A stretch of 22,091 nucleotides of DNA, taken from Nitrospira sp. UBA5699 (GTDB lineage: Bacteria > Nitrospirota > Nitrospiria > Nitrospirales > Nitrospiraceae). Location of the stretch: contig DIHJ01000062.1 in the NCBI GenBank assembly GCA_002420105.1, positions 29,187 to 51,277 of the forward strand. The letters run 5' to 3'. The notes beneath the pieces were generated by a model. The model was not told the DNA's origin, made no database searches, and saw only the letters and a program-made list of their open reading frames with translations. Made by a program: the position numbers and the translations under genes. Shown one piece after another: positions 7,937 through 15,202 of the stretch (position 1 is the first letter of the stretch; each line of letters begins with the position of its first letter).

Positions 7937-8135
7937 TTGCTGCCGGAACCACCCGCCGGGACCTGTGCAGAAAGAGCCAGAGCGTTGCCGCTCCTGCAAC
8001 CAACCGGGAAAGCCGTGGCTCACGGGACGGTCGAAGCGCTCATTAAGCCGGAAGCCGGAGGTCCGCGACACTGTGGATGGAAGAATCTATGGCTTCTGCG
8101 ACACCCCGACCTGTTCAACCGATAAACTGGATTGA
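7929..8135 (+). pseudogene. Degenerate metallochaperone-like (CopZ N-terminal / Fe-S-Zn type) gene fragment
   Basis: ATG 7929 overlaps the merF stop by 8 bp. The 68-residue frame begins MDDCCRNH and has ERCRSCNQPGKP, then later YGFCDTPTC. These resemble the start, CxxC and FCxxPxC parts of cysteine-rich metallochaperones often found in mercury/copper loci. The family-like middle segment (GKAVAHGTVEALIKPEA) is not in this frame: it is read in the -1 frame, at about 8006-8056, after which the original frame resumes. This implies one base lost near 8012-8016 and one gained near 8054-8061, or sequence errors. After FCDTPTC the protein stops six residues later, so the C-terminal half of the family is missing. 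I read it as a decaying remnant; an intact short protein remains possible. Confidence 0.55.
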
Positions 8136-8221
8136 CCGGCGATTGCGCAACTGCAAGCCGGCGAGTGCACCAGGGGCGCGAGTGAGCACATTCTCGGCGG
8201 TCTAATTTTCTGGGGGCCTAA

Positions 8222-9109
8222 GTGAGACAAGCGGCGCGCGCAAACGCAGACGACTTGAGGACGCATCCAGCGCTTGTGGCGGAGAACCGAGCCCTCGACG
8301 GCGCCGACCCAGTATCGACGTCGTGGACCGTCCACACGCCACCCCCAAACACGTTCTGCTCTCTCAAACACATCCAACACATCCGATTGTGCGAAGGGAT
8401 GACCGCGACCCAGGTACAGGACTTGGAACGAATCGCCCGCATCCAGGAAGTGAAGAAGCGCCAGCCGCTCTATCGTCCCGGAGATCCCAGTCGCAACGTG
8501 TACCTCCTCACACAAGGGCGGATCATCCTCACGAACCTCGGTGCCGGCGGCCACGTCGTGACCTTGGAAATCCTGGAACCGGGGGACATGTTTGGAGAGT
8601 TCGAAGCGCTGGAAGGAGCACCGCGCGACACGGCGGCGGAAGTACTGGACCATGCCGTGGTTTGCGTTTTGCCCTGGGAAGCCTTTCGTCAGTATCTTGC
8701 CAAGCATCCGACTATCGGTTTGAAGCTGACACACATGATCAGTTGGCGGCTCAGGCGTACTCACAGCCGCATCGAAGACTTGGTCTGCCGGAATGTGGCG
8801 GCACGGTTGGCTCATGTGCTGTTGGAGTTGAACCAGAGCGAGGCGTCAAGAGGTGTTCGGACCACCATGACCCACCAGGAACTGGCGAACGTGGTCGGCT
8901 GCACCCGTGAAACGGTGAGTAACACCCTCGGCCGGTTCCGTCACCAGGGTCTGATTCGTTGCCATGGCCGCGCCGTCACCATCGTGGACAAACAGGGGTT
9001 GTCCCACCTCCTCGATCATGACGGACCGACTCATTTCCAATGGAGAGACCACCGTGAGGAACAACCGCAGCCTGTGGTGCAATCTGCAAGAGGAAGCTAT
9101 CGGGGATAG
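8222..9109 (+). CDS. Crp/Fnr-family transcriptional regulator in the mercury locus
   Basis: A 295-residue protein if started at GTG 8222, which has GGGGG 5 nt upstream; homology to the family begins only at about residue 47 (LKHIQHIRLCEGMT), so a later start is possible (GTG 8276 or ATG 8399 are in frame). The cyclic-nucleotide-type beta-roll spans about 65-160, with 'PGDMFGEFEALEGAPRDTAAEV' split over 120-141 and retaining an Arg-x-Thr at the phosphate-binding position. The dimer helix follows at about 160-190, and a winged helix at 205-262 has HTH MTHQELANVVGCTRETVSN (216-234). There is no FNR-style N-terminal Cys cluster. It sits between merF and merA, where a Crp-family protein is not standard, so it may control merA or respond to energy state. 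The N-terminal 45 residues have no recognisable role. Confidence 0.87.
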   Translation: MRQAARANADDLRTHPALVAENRALDGADPVSTSWTVHTPPPNTFCSLKHIQHIRLCEGMTATQVQDLERIARIQEVKKRQPLYRPGDPSRNVYLLTQGRIILTNLGAGGHVVTLEILEPGDMFGEFEALEGAPRDTAAEVLDHAVVCVLPWEAFRQYLAKHPTIGLKLTHMISWRLRRTHSRIEDLVCRNVAARLAHVLLELNQSEASRGVRTTMTHQELANVVGCTRETVSNTLGRFRHQGLIRCHGRAVTIVDKQGLSHLLDHDGPTHFQWRDHREEQPQPVVQSARGSYRG

Positions 9110-9220
9110 GCGGAAGGAACTCCGCGGTGCCGATACGCTTCGGTCATGAAGCGCTGAGGAGAAGTGCGCAAGAATGCGCGGGCAGCCACCGAGCCTGTGT
9201 CCCACGAAGGAGGAACTATC

Positions 9221-10885
9221 ATGAGCGCTCGAGTCCACGTACTGTTACGAGTCGAAGGAATGACCTGTGATGGCTGCGCTCGCCACGTGACCGAGGCGTT
9301 GAAAGCAGTGCCTGGAGTCGAGCAGGCGGAAGTTGGTTCCTGGCGGGCGGGACAGGCGACGGTGGTCGCCAAGGCGGGAGTGACAAAAGCCGACCTGGTG
9401 GGAGCAGTCCAGAAGGCGGGCTATCACGCCGTTCTTGCTGAACGCCGCGAGGTGGAACCTCCGCGCAAAGCGCCTGCCTCCGGGGGTAAGGGATACGACC
9501 TCATGACCATCGGCGGCGGGTCAGCGGCCTTTGCCGCGGCGATCAGAGCTGCCGAGCTAGGAGCCAGAGTCGCGATTGTCGAAAAAGGTACCATTGGTGG
9601 TACATGCGTGAACATCGGTTGCGTGCCATCCAAAACACTCATCAAAGCCGCCGAGCTCTGCTATCACTCAGCGTACCCGCAGTTTGAAGGATTGACCGCC
9701 TGCCCGCCTCCCTCAGACTGGCAACGCGTGGTCCGGCAAAAGAATGAACTGGTCGGGGCCTTACGCCAGGGCAAGTACATCGATGTCGCCGCCGTATATC
9801 CCAACATCACGATCCTCACGGGAGAGGCCCGCCTGTTAGGCGGGCGCCAGGTGCGCGTGAACGGGACGACCTATGAACCGGGCAAGATCGTGGTGGCAAC
9901 CGGTTCCCATCCTTGGGCTCCGCCGATTCCCGGGCTTCAAGAGGCCGGCTTCCTCAATAGCGAGCAAGCGCTCAGCCTCGAGGCGCTGCCGGCGTCGATG
10001 ATCATCGTCGGGGGCGGCAGCATCGGCTTAGAGTTCGCGCAGCTCTTCACGCGATTCGGGGTCAAGGTGATGGTGCTCGAATCTGGGCCATACGTGGCGA
10101 GAGCGGAGGAACCGGAGATCGGGCAAGCGCTTGTCCACTATCTGGAAGATGAAAAGGTCCGGATCTGCACAAATGTCAGAATCACTCGCGTCGAGCGCCG
10201 AGATGGCGAATACCTCGTGCACACCGAAGCGAACGGGAATCCGGAGATCTGCCGAGCGGAGCGCCTGCTGGTCGCCACCGGCCGGCGCCCCAACACCGGC
10301 GGATTCGGGCTGAAAGAAGCCGGGGTAAGGCTGGGAGCCAAGGGCGAGATCGTGGTGAACGAGTACTTACAGACCACGAACCCGGACCTCTATGCGGCCG
10401 GCGACTGCATCGGCGATCCGATGTACGTGTATGTGGCCGCCTATGCCGGCGGCCTGGCGGCCGAGAACGCGCTCAGCGGAGTGGGCAAGGTGTGTGATCT
10501 CACGGCATTGCCCCACGTGACGTTCACCGATCCGCAGATCGCGAGCGTCGGTCTGACCGAGCGACAAGCGAGGGAGAAAGGGCTTCGCGTGCATGCCTCG
10601 CTGTTGTCGCTTGAGCATGTTCCGAGGGCACTGGCGTCCCGGAATACCAAAGGCCTGATTAAGCTGGTCGCTGAGGAAGAAACCGGACGATTGGTGGGCG
10701 CACATGTCCTTGCTGCAGAAGCCGGAGAAGTGATTCAGGAAGCCACGCTCGCGATCCGATTTGGCCTGACCGTGCAGGACGTGGCGGACACGTTTCATCC
10801 CTACCTGACGATGGTGGAAGGGCTCAAACTGGCCGCGCTGACCTTCAAGAAGGATGTCAGCAAACTCTCATGCTGCGCGGCCTAA
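9221..10885 (+). CDS. merA: Mercuric reductase MerA with N-terminal HMA domain
   Basis: A 554-residue cytoplasmic flavoprotein that reduces Hg(II) to Hg(0) with NADPH. Residues 3-70 are the NmerA heavy-metal domain with GMTCDGC (Cys16, Cys19). The FAD-binding GxGxxA-like region is TIGGGSAAFAAA (96-107). The redox-active disulfide is GTCVNIGCVPSK (Cys129, Cys134). NAD(P)-binding IIVGGGSIGLEFA follows, then the second FAD motif 'YAAGDCIGDP'. The C-terminal dimer domain has 'DTFHPYLTMVEGLKLA' and ends SCCAA (Cys551-Cys552), the pair that hands Hg(II) to the active site. All catalytic elements are therefore present, and the length matches Tn501-type MerA. ATG 9221 has AAGGAGG 7 nt upstream; the frame also opens at 9164 but without support. 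It is 111 bp after the Crp-family gene and 31 bp before a DsrE-family gene. Confidence 0.97.
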   Translation: MSARVHVLLRVEGMTCDGCARHVTEALKAVPGVEQAEVGSWRAGQATVVAKAGVTKADLVGAVQKAGYHAVLAERREVEPPRKAPASGGKGYDLMTIGGGSAAFAAAIRAAELGARVAIVEKGTIGGTCVNIGCVPSKTLIKAAELCYHSAYPQFEGLTACPPPSDWQRVVRQKNELVGALRQGKYIDVAAVYPNITILTGEARLLGGRQVRVNGTTYEPGKIVVATGSHPWAPPIPGLQEAGFLNSEQALSLEALPASMIIVGGGSIGLEFAQLFTRFGVKVMVLESGPYVARAEEPEIGQALVHYLEDEKVRICTNVRITRVERRDGEYLVHTEANGNPEICRAERLLVATGRRPNTGGFGLKEAGVRLGAKGEIVVNEYLQTTNPDLYAAGDCIGDPMYVYVAAYAGGLAAENALSGVGKVCDLTALPHVTFTDPQIASVGLTERQAREKGLRVHASLLSLEHVPRALASRNTKGLIKLVAEEETGRLVGAHVLAAEAGEVIQEATLAIRFGLTVQDVADTFHPYLTMVEGLKLAALTFKKDVSKLSCCAA

Positions 10886-10916
10886 CATCACCCAACACAG
10901 AAGAGGAGGTTGAACC

Positions 10917-11459
10917 ATGATGCGATCGCTCGTCACTGTGATGATTTTGGCCCTCGGCAGTTTCTTTTCCGAGGCTGCGACAGTCGAAGCTCAAGAAGTC
11001 GCGGAACAGCGGGTTCTGATTCACATGAAAACGTCGCTCGCGTTGGACGACGCGCAGATCTGCGCCGTGCCCAATGTGGCCTGGGCGGCGGTCAAAGCCG
11101 GCCACAAGGTGACGATCTTGGTAGATGCGAGCGCCGTGACGTCGGTCACGAAAGGCTTCGGGTGGTTCAGGAAGCTGACCGGGAGTGAGACCACGGCGCT
11201 CGACCGCGCCGGTTTGCCTGAGCGGGAGCGACAGAGCCTCTCCGAACAGATGGGCGTGCCGCTGGAGCAGATCCCGCACAACTACGGCGAGTACTTCGAC
11301 TATCTCAAAGATAAGCTCGGCGTCGAGATCTACGGCAACCGGACCATGATGTTGCTCTACAACATCGATCCGGCGCGGGTCGCCTCGTCAGTGACGCCGA
11401 TTCCGCTGGCCAAGATGGTGGGCCTGTTCGCGTCAGCAGACCGCGTGATCGTGTATTGA
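10917..11459 (+). CDS. Exported DsrE-family protein in the mer locus
   Basis: A 180-residue protein with a signal peptide (MMRSLVTVMILALGSFFSEA, cleavage near ATVEAQ). The core 'RVLIHMKTSLALDDAQICAVPNVAWAAVKAGHKVTILVDASAV' is spread over residues 32-74 and is a DsrE/DsrF-like Rossmann-type fold, which in sulfur-relay proteins carries or binds a persulfide or thiol ligand. One cysteine lies in the mature part (DAQICAV). The end 'LAKMVGLFASADRVIVY' fits the last helix and strand of this fold. GAGGAGG lies 6 nt before ATG 10917, and only 31 bp separate it from merA, so co-transcription is likely. A periplasmic thiol or mercury-handling role is an inference; such a gene is not part of classical mer operons. 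Confidence 0.8.
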   Translation: MMRSLVTVMILALGSFFSEAATVEAQEVAEQRVLIHMKTSLALDDAQICAVPNVAWAAVKAGHKVTILVDASAVTSVTKGFGWFRKLTGSETTALDRAGLPERERQSLSEQMGVPLEQIPHNYGEYFDYLKDKLGVEIYGNRTMMLLYNIDPARVASSVTPIPLAKMVGLFASADRVIVY

Positions 11460-11603
11460 CCGTGCGATCGTGTCGACCTGCTCAAGGCAGAAACGATAGC
11501 GTGGAATCTCGCCTTCGGCTGAGCATACAATTCCAACGGGAGATCGCCAAGGCCGATCACCAACGCAGAATGGGCCGACAGGTGACAGGGAGCCGGCACA
11601 CCG

Positions 11604-12017
11604 GTGAATGTGGTATCTTCCGCAGTCAATAGGACGGAGAGCGAAAAGGAATCTTTCGTTCCCATCCAACATGCGGTGGAGGAGCCTCTGACATTCTTCA
11701 GTACAACGGTCTTGTTTGTCGCGACGGCAATAGCCGAGATTGTAGGCTGCTATTTGCCTCTGCTCTGGCTGAAGGGTCGTGCTCCTGTAGGGGTGCTGCT
11801 TCCCGCCGCCGCTTCGCTCGCGCTGTTTGTTTGGTTACTCACCCTGCATCCCACTTCCGCCGGTCGGATCTACGCCGCCTATGGCGGGGTCTATGTCGCC
11901 ACCGCCGTTGCCTGGCTCTGGCTCATCGACGGCGTGCGTCCGACCGCCTGGGACATGCTCGGATCGGCGATTGCCGTGCTCGGCATGGCGATCATTGTAC
12001 TAGCCCCGAGGGGGTAA
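11604..12017 (+). CDS. ynfA: UPF0060 / YnfA-family small membrane protein
   Basis: The conserved part is a four-helix inner-membrane protein of about 105 residues: 'VLFVATAIAEIVGCYLPLLWLKG', 'LLPAAASLALFVWLLTLHP', 'GRIYAAYGGVYVATAVAWLW' and 'WDMLGSAIAVLGMAIIVLAP'. This order is diagnostic of YnfA, related to small multidrug resistance transporters. The frame opens at ATG 11604, giving 137 residues, but the first about 28 do not belong to the family. Family members usually start just before 'TVLF'. GGAGGAG at 11678-11684 sits just before a CTG at 11688, and a GTG is at 11676, so a non-ATG start there is plausible. It is 144 bp downstream of the DsrE-family gene, on the same strand, and may export a toxicant, though substrate is unknown. 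Confidence 0.88.
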   Translation: MNVVSSAVNRTESEKESFVPIQHAVEEPLTFFSTTVLFVATAIAEIVGCYLPLLWLKGRAPVGVLLPAAASLALFVWLLTLHPTSAGRIYAAYGGVYVATAVAWLWLIDGVRPTAWDMLGSAIAVLGMAIIVLAPRG

Positions 12018-12027
12018 AGGGACCACA

Positions 12028-12047
12028 CCGCGTACCGAGATACGCGG
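12028..12047 (+). terminator. Possible hairpin just after ynfA
   Basis: CCGCGTA (12028-12034) and TACGCGG (12041-12047) are perfect inverted 7-bp arms around a 6-nt loop, starting 11 bp after the ynfA stop. There is no U-tract after it, so it is at best a weak or Rho-linked terminator. Confidence 0.3.
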
Positions 12048-12167
12048 GCCTGCGGATTGTGGATCCCTCAACGAAACCTAGGCGAGCCTAACAGACTACG
12101 GAAAAACTCGGTTGATGCGGACAATATGGCTGAAATCGTCTGTACGGTGCTCGCGTCAGAATCATAT

Positions 12168-12289
12168 CAGGATGCTCAAAAAGGCTGTCCGGCAAGGCCG
12201 CAGCGAGCGAAGAGGCGAGGCGTACGCTCCGGTACGTTGAGCCTCTGAGTGATGCAAGAACGCCGCTGGCGGCCTTTTTCAGCATCCTG
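12168..12289. repeat. 122-bp structured element with terminal inverted repeats
   Basis: The ends are CAGGATGCTCAAAAAGGC (12168-12185) and the reverse complement of CAGGATGCTGAAAAAGGC (12272-12289), an 18-bp terminal inverted repeat with a single mismatch. Inside, AGAGGC...CGTAC (12211-12225) pairs with GTACG...GCCTCT (12232-12246) to give a second hairpin. No reading frame of note is contained. It lies between the convergent ynfA and MFS genes, and its right end provides the last codons and stop of the MFS gene. The form fits a palindromic intergenic repeat or a non-autonomous MITE, and it could also terminate transcription from both sides. I have a recollection of similar elements in Nitrospira genomes but cannot check copy number here. 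Confidence 0.7.
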
Positions 12290-13499
12290 CAAGAGGGGTT
12301 GGCTGAAGCCGTCTACCGATCGCGAGAAGCCACAGGAGGCCACTCGCGCCGCAGGCCACCGCGATGCCGAATGCCACTTCTGGCTGGTGCGCGTCGAGAA
12401 AGTATCCGACGTAGAGGCTTGACGCCATATCGCCGATGGCGTTCGCGCAGGCTAACAGACCGAAGCCCAAGCTGCGGAGCTCTCGTGGAAGCGCCTCTGC
12501 CGCGACGGCTTTTTCGAGCGTCTCTTCCACGGCGATGTACACACCTGATAACGCCACTGCGGCTAGCAACCCTCCCACCGAGGCGCCTGCGAGCGCCAGC
12601 AGAAGATTGGTGCCCACACCGAGCCCGTACCCCCACAGGAGAATCCGGAACTTGTCCCCATGATCGCCGCGATGACCGACGGGATAGGCCACCAGGGCGC
12701 TGATCAGATTGTGGACCGTATAGAGAAGGATCGCGGCGGAGAAGGCCCCACCTGCACGGAGGCCGGTTTCGCCGAATTGCTCAGCCCCCAAGAACACCAG
12801 AAAGGTGCGCGAGAAATCCCCGAGTCCGAACAAGAACACGCCTACAAGGAAGAACCAAAACGCGCGAGGAAATGCCCGCAGCCCGGGACGAGACGCAGAA
12901 GCCTCCCACCGATGTGCACTCACTGGAGGCCGGTCACTCGTGAGGAAGAAAATGGAAGCCGCCGCCAGCAAGCCCGGCACCAATGTCCACAGAATCACCG
13001 TGTGGAACGCCATCCCGCCCCACACCAGCAGGGTTGCCATAAGCGGGCCCGCCACCGCGCCGAGCATGTCGCCGGCTCGCTCGAGCCCATAGGCCCGTCC
13101 GAAATGCGAAGGTTCCACGGCGTCTGCCAGCATGTAGTCCCGGAGTGGTCCGCGAAATCCCCGCCCGGTCCAGGCGAGACTGCGGAGCGAGACCAGAGCC
13201 ACCAGCCCACCGACGAGCGCAATGGTGCCCGTTGCCACGGTCGTGGTCAGGTACCCGAGTGTCGTCCAAGGCCGCTTGCGCTCAACATGGTGTCCGACCA
13301 CGCCACCGACGAGCTTCGACACACTGACCAGGAAGTCTGCGACGCCCTCGATCAGACCGAGCGCGGCCGGTCCAAACCCTAGCGTGGAGAGGTAGAGCGG
13401 GAGTACCGCGGTGCACATCTCATGGCTGAAATCGGAGAGAAACGTGGCGAGGACGATGCCGACAACCGTGAGATTGATCCACCGGGTCGATGGTTTCAT
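12279..13499 (-). CDS. Major facilitator superfamily transporter
   Basis: A 406-residue integral membrane protein with about 12 hydrophobic helices. The N-terminal half carries 'LATFLSDFSHEMCTAVLPLYLSTLGFG' and 'GLIEGVADFLVSVSKLVGGVVGHHVERKRPW' (given in parts), a typical MFS first helix and loop 2-3. 'RGFRGPLRDYMLADAV' and 'GRAYGLERAGDMLGAVAGP' follow. The two halves are linked by a hydrophilic stretch at about residues 190-215. The substrate is not predictable; similar proteins are usually annotated only as MFS. ATG at 13497-13499 is the likely start, and an in-frame GTG lies two codons earlier; neither has a good ribosome site. The C-terminus (PTPLAGC-stop) runs into the terminal repeat of the 12168-12289 element, so the original end may have been altered. 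It converges with ynfA. Confidence 0.9.
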   Translation of the reverse strand: MKPSTRWINLTVVGIVLATFLSDFSHEMCTAVLPLYLSTLGFGPAALGLIEGVADFLVSVSKLVGGVVGHHVERKRPWTTLGYLTTTVATGTIALVGGLVALVSLRSLAWTGRGFRGPLRDYMLADAVEPSHFGRAYGLERAGDMLGAVAGPLMATLLVWGGMAFHTVILWTLVPGLLAAASIFFLTSDRPPVSAHRWEASASRPGLRAFPRAFWFFLVGVFLFGLGDFSRTFLVFLGAEQFGETGLRAGGAFSAAILLYTVHNLISALVAYPVGHRGDHGDKFRILLWGYGLGVGTNLLLALAGASVGGLLAAVALSGVYIAVEETLEKAVAAEALPRELRSLGFGLLACANAIGDMASSLYVGYFLDAHQPEVAFGIAVACGASGLLWLLAIGRRLQPTPLAGC

Positions 13500-13726
13500 G
13501 CGCACAGATATAGGCCGGTCCGATAGCGAACCGCAAGCGGAACCGCGAACTGCGGATCAAGCAGTTCGTGAAAGTCCAGGGTATTACATGAGTGCGCGAT
13601 CGCTGAAGATCACTATCAGGGCAGCCATCTCTATGTTGCAACGCTCGCGCAGTTACTCCCGTGTCGTAGGCAGGTGAAAAGGCGGAAGGGTCCATCGTCG
13701 ACCGGTCGCGACTTCCTGCTGTCAGG

Positions 13727-14506
13727 CTATTTTCTCGATGCGGCGAATTCCTGATGGCGCAATTCGAGCCAGGTGCGTTGCAGGTCCAGAGCCAGCCGTT
13801 TCGCGGCATCGTTCATGGTCACCACCCGAAGCGTGTTCGGTGCGCCTTCATAGGTTGGCGGCCACCAGGGACGCCCATCTGGACCCGCCGGACGGAACCA
13901 GATGACGGGATACCATTGATTGATCCCCGGCGCCATCGGGCGATCCAGCGTGGCCATGCTCCGGCCTTCCCCGCGCAGCAGCACTGCTCCGGTCTTGACG
14001 TCGATCAGCGCCGCCTCCAACAGCGACCAGTTGTCCCGCCGCAAGCCGGGCTGGCTGTGCGAATGCCACCCCAAGAAGACGGTCTGCGGATATTCTTGCT
14101 CCATGGCCGAAGCCACAACGACCAAGAGATAGTCCACGTCATGCGACTGCACCAATTCGAGCAATGGACTGAGATCGCCCTTTGGCTGTACGCCTTCGGC
14201 CGGCAGGAGCGTCTCGACCGTGAGCGGAAGTGACTGACCGAGTCGTTCCTTCAGCTGCTCCGTGAGTCGAGTCTGCGCTTCGTCCGGCAATACCGGTGCG
14301 GCTCCTTCAGCCGTCTGGTCGGCGATCACGAGGAGGCCGGTCCGGCCCTTGCGGTCGGAAAGCGGGTTCAGCGATTCCAGTGACGGAACCGGATGCGTGC
14401 CGACATACTGGTCCATTCGGCTCGGTGGCGTGGCGGTCGCACAACCAGCCAGGACAACGACGAGCGTCATTCCCATCTGCAGAGTCATCCAGGATGTCTG
14501 AGCCAT
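13727..14506 (-). CDS. Lipoprotein of unknown function
   Basis: A 259-residue protein with a type II signal peptide: hydrophobic MGMTLVVVLAGC with lipobox LAGC (Cys22). The mature part has a strand/helix pattern: 'GRTGLLVIADQTA', then 'LTEQLKERLGQSLPLTVETLLP', then 'SHDVDYLLVVVASAMEQEYPQ', then 'LIDVKTGAVLLRGEG'. This resembles envelope proteins that use a GNA1162/TolB-N-like alpha/beta domain, but I cannot name the family. AGGAGGGG lies 7 nt upstream of the ATG. It is 83 bp downstream of the cytoplasmic DsrE-family gene on the same strand, probably co-transcribed. The aromatic stretch 'NQWYPVIWFRP...GRPWWPPTYEG' is notable and may form a surface loop. Confidence 0.8.
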   Translation of the reverse strand: MAQTSWMTLQMGMTLVVVLAGCATATPPSRMDQYVGTHPVPSLESLNPLSDRKGRTGLLVIADQTAEGAAPVLPDEAQTRLTEQLKERLGQSLPLTVETLLPAEGVQPKGDLSPLLELVQSHDVDYLLVVVASAMEQEYPQTVFLGWHSHSQPGLRRDNWSLLEAALIDVKTGAVLLRGEGRSMATLDRPMAPGINQWYPVIWFRPAGPDGRPWWPPTYEGAPNTLRVVTMNDAAKRLALDLQRTWLELRHQEFAASRK

Positions 14507-14532
14507 GGCTACTCCCCTCCTCTCGCTCGTGG

Positions 14533-14577
14533 GCGGACACCCACCCGGCGGCTTGACTTCACCGGTCGAGTGTCCGC
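14533..14577 (-). repeat. Inverted repeat between the DsrE-family and lipoprotein genes
   Basis: GCGGACAC (14533-14540) and GTGTCCGC (14570-14577) are perfect 8-bp arms around a 29-nt GC-rich loop. The structure lies wholly in the 83-bp gap between two minus-strand genes and has no U-tract. It may affect mRNA processing or relative expression. Confidence 0.35.
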
Positions 14578-14589
14578 GGCACCGGCCGG

Positions 14590-14946
14590 CTAGAACGTCA
14601 TGACCTGATAGCCTTGCGCCACCAGTTTTTTGAAGCTGGGATGTCCGTCATACTCCCCTGCCAGCTTCACCCCGCATGCGACCACCTTGTCCTTCACGCC
14701 GAACGCGCCCGCGCAGAACTCGCACGCGCCCCCAATCCGATCCTTCACCGCGACGTACAGGCCGTGCAGCTTGTGATCGGGCTTCTCCAGTTCGGGGATC
14801 CACTTGGGCCCGGCGCCGTCGAAGATGAGCTGCACGTCATCGCGGCCGTCCTTGAACTCCTTGACGGCTTCCAACGCGTTCACCACACGCCCCAGACCTT
14901 CATGGGTTTCCGTATCGGCCAACACGATGATCGCGACTTTGGACAT
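14590..14946 (-). CDS. Cytoplasmic DsrE-family protein
   Basis: A 118-residue protein without a signal peptide. 'SKVAIIVLADTETHEGLGRVVNALEAVKEF' opens a DsrE-type alpha/beta fold, and 'DDVQLIFDGAGPKWIPEL' is the typical second strand/loop. Three cysteines cluster late: 'GACEFCAGAFGVKDKVVACGV' carries Cys75, Cys78 and Cys91, in the region where DsrE/TusD-like proteins keep the persulfide cysteine. It may therefore act in sulfur transfer or thiol redox, but no partner such as TusA or DsrC is nearby. AAAGGAG lies 7 nt upstream of the ATG. Its leader holds the hairpin at 14986-15017. It is unrelated in localisation to the exported DsrE protein at 10917. Confidence 0.85.
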   Translation of the reverse strand: MSKVAIIVLADTETHEGLGRVVNALEAVKEFKDGRDDVQLIFDGAGPKWIPELEKPDHKLHGLYVAVKDRIGGACEFCAGAFGVKDKVVACGVKLAGEYDGHPSFKKLVAQGYQVMTF

Positions 14947-14985
14947 GATGCACTCCTTTCGGAAGACAGTAGGTGAATGAAGAAA

Positions 14986-15017
14986 CCGCTTCCGCCTAAT
15001 TCATTCGGCAGAAGCGG
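14986..15017 (-). promoter_or_regulatory. Hairpin in the leader of the DsrE-family gene
   Basis: CCGCTTCCGCC (14986-14996) and GGCAGAAGCGG (15007-15017) form an 11-bp stem with one mismatch and a 10-nt loop. On the minus strand the stem is followed by TTTCTTC, which gives a terminator-like shape 40 nt before the start codon. As no gene precedes it on that strand nearby, it would act as an attenuator, an mRNA-stabilising stem or a protein site. Function is inferred only from structure. Confidence 0.45.
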
Positions 15018-15202
15018 CATAAATGTCCCGCCGAGCCCACACTCTAACGCTCCTCCCTCTAGCCCATCTGTGACCTGGCTTACAAACGCACACGATTCAT
15101 TTTCTTTCCCCACTCGTGAGGTGCCTTACAGATGGATGACCCACCAGCAGGTAGGATGGCCACAGCATGCGCCAACACGGATCACTCAAAGGGAGGGGCG
15201 TC

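Noticed and set aside
8006..8012. Programmed -1 frameshift in the small Cys-rich gene
   Set aside because: The G-GGA-AAG heptamer is in phase, but a second opposite shift is needed to restore the FCxxPxC motif and the C-terminus is missing, so gene decay explains more.
9136..9153. CGCTTC-GGTCAT-GAAGCG hairpin between the Crp-family gene and merA
   Set aside because: The arms are only 6 bp with no U-tract, too weak to call a terminator or operator without comparative data.
11357..11665. 102-residue minus-strand open frame covering the gap between the DsrE and ynfA genes
   Set aside because: It overlaps the 3' part of the exported DsrE gene and the 5' part of ynfA, has no ribosome site, and I could not match it to a family.
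12660..13382. 240-residue plus-strand open frame
   Set aside because: It is antisense to the MFS transporter, is rich in Arg, Glu and Gln with no recognisable domain, and lacks a ribosome site.
15064..15135. CCATCTGT ... ACAGATGG inverted pair upstream of the small zinc-ribbon gene
   Set aside because: The 8-bp arms are separated by 56 bp without other support, so this may be chance.
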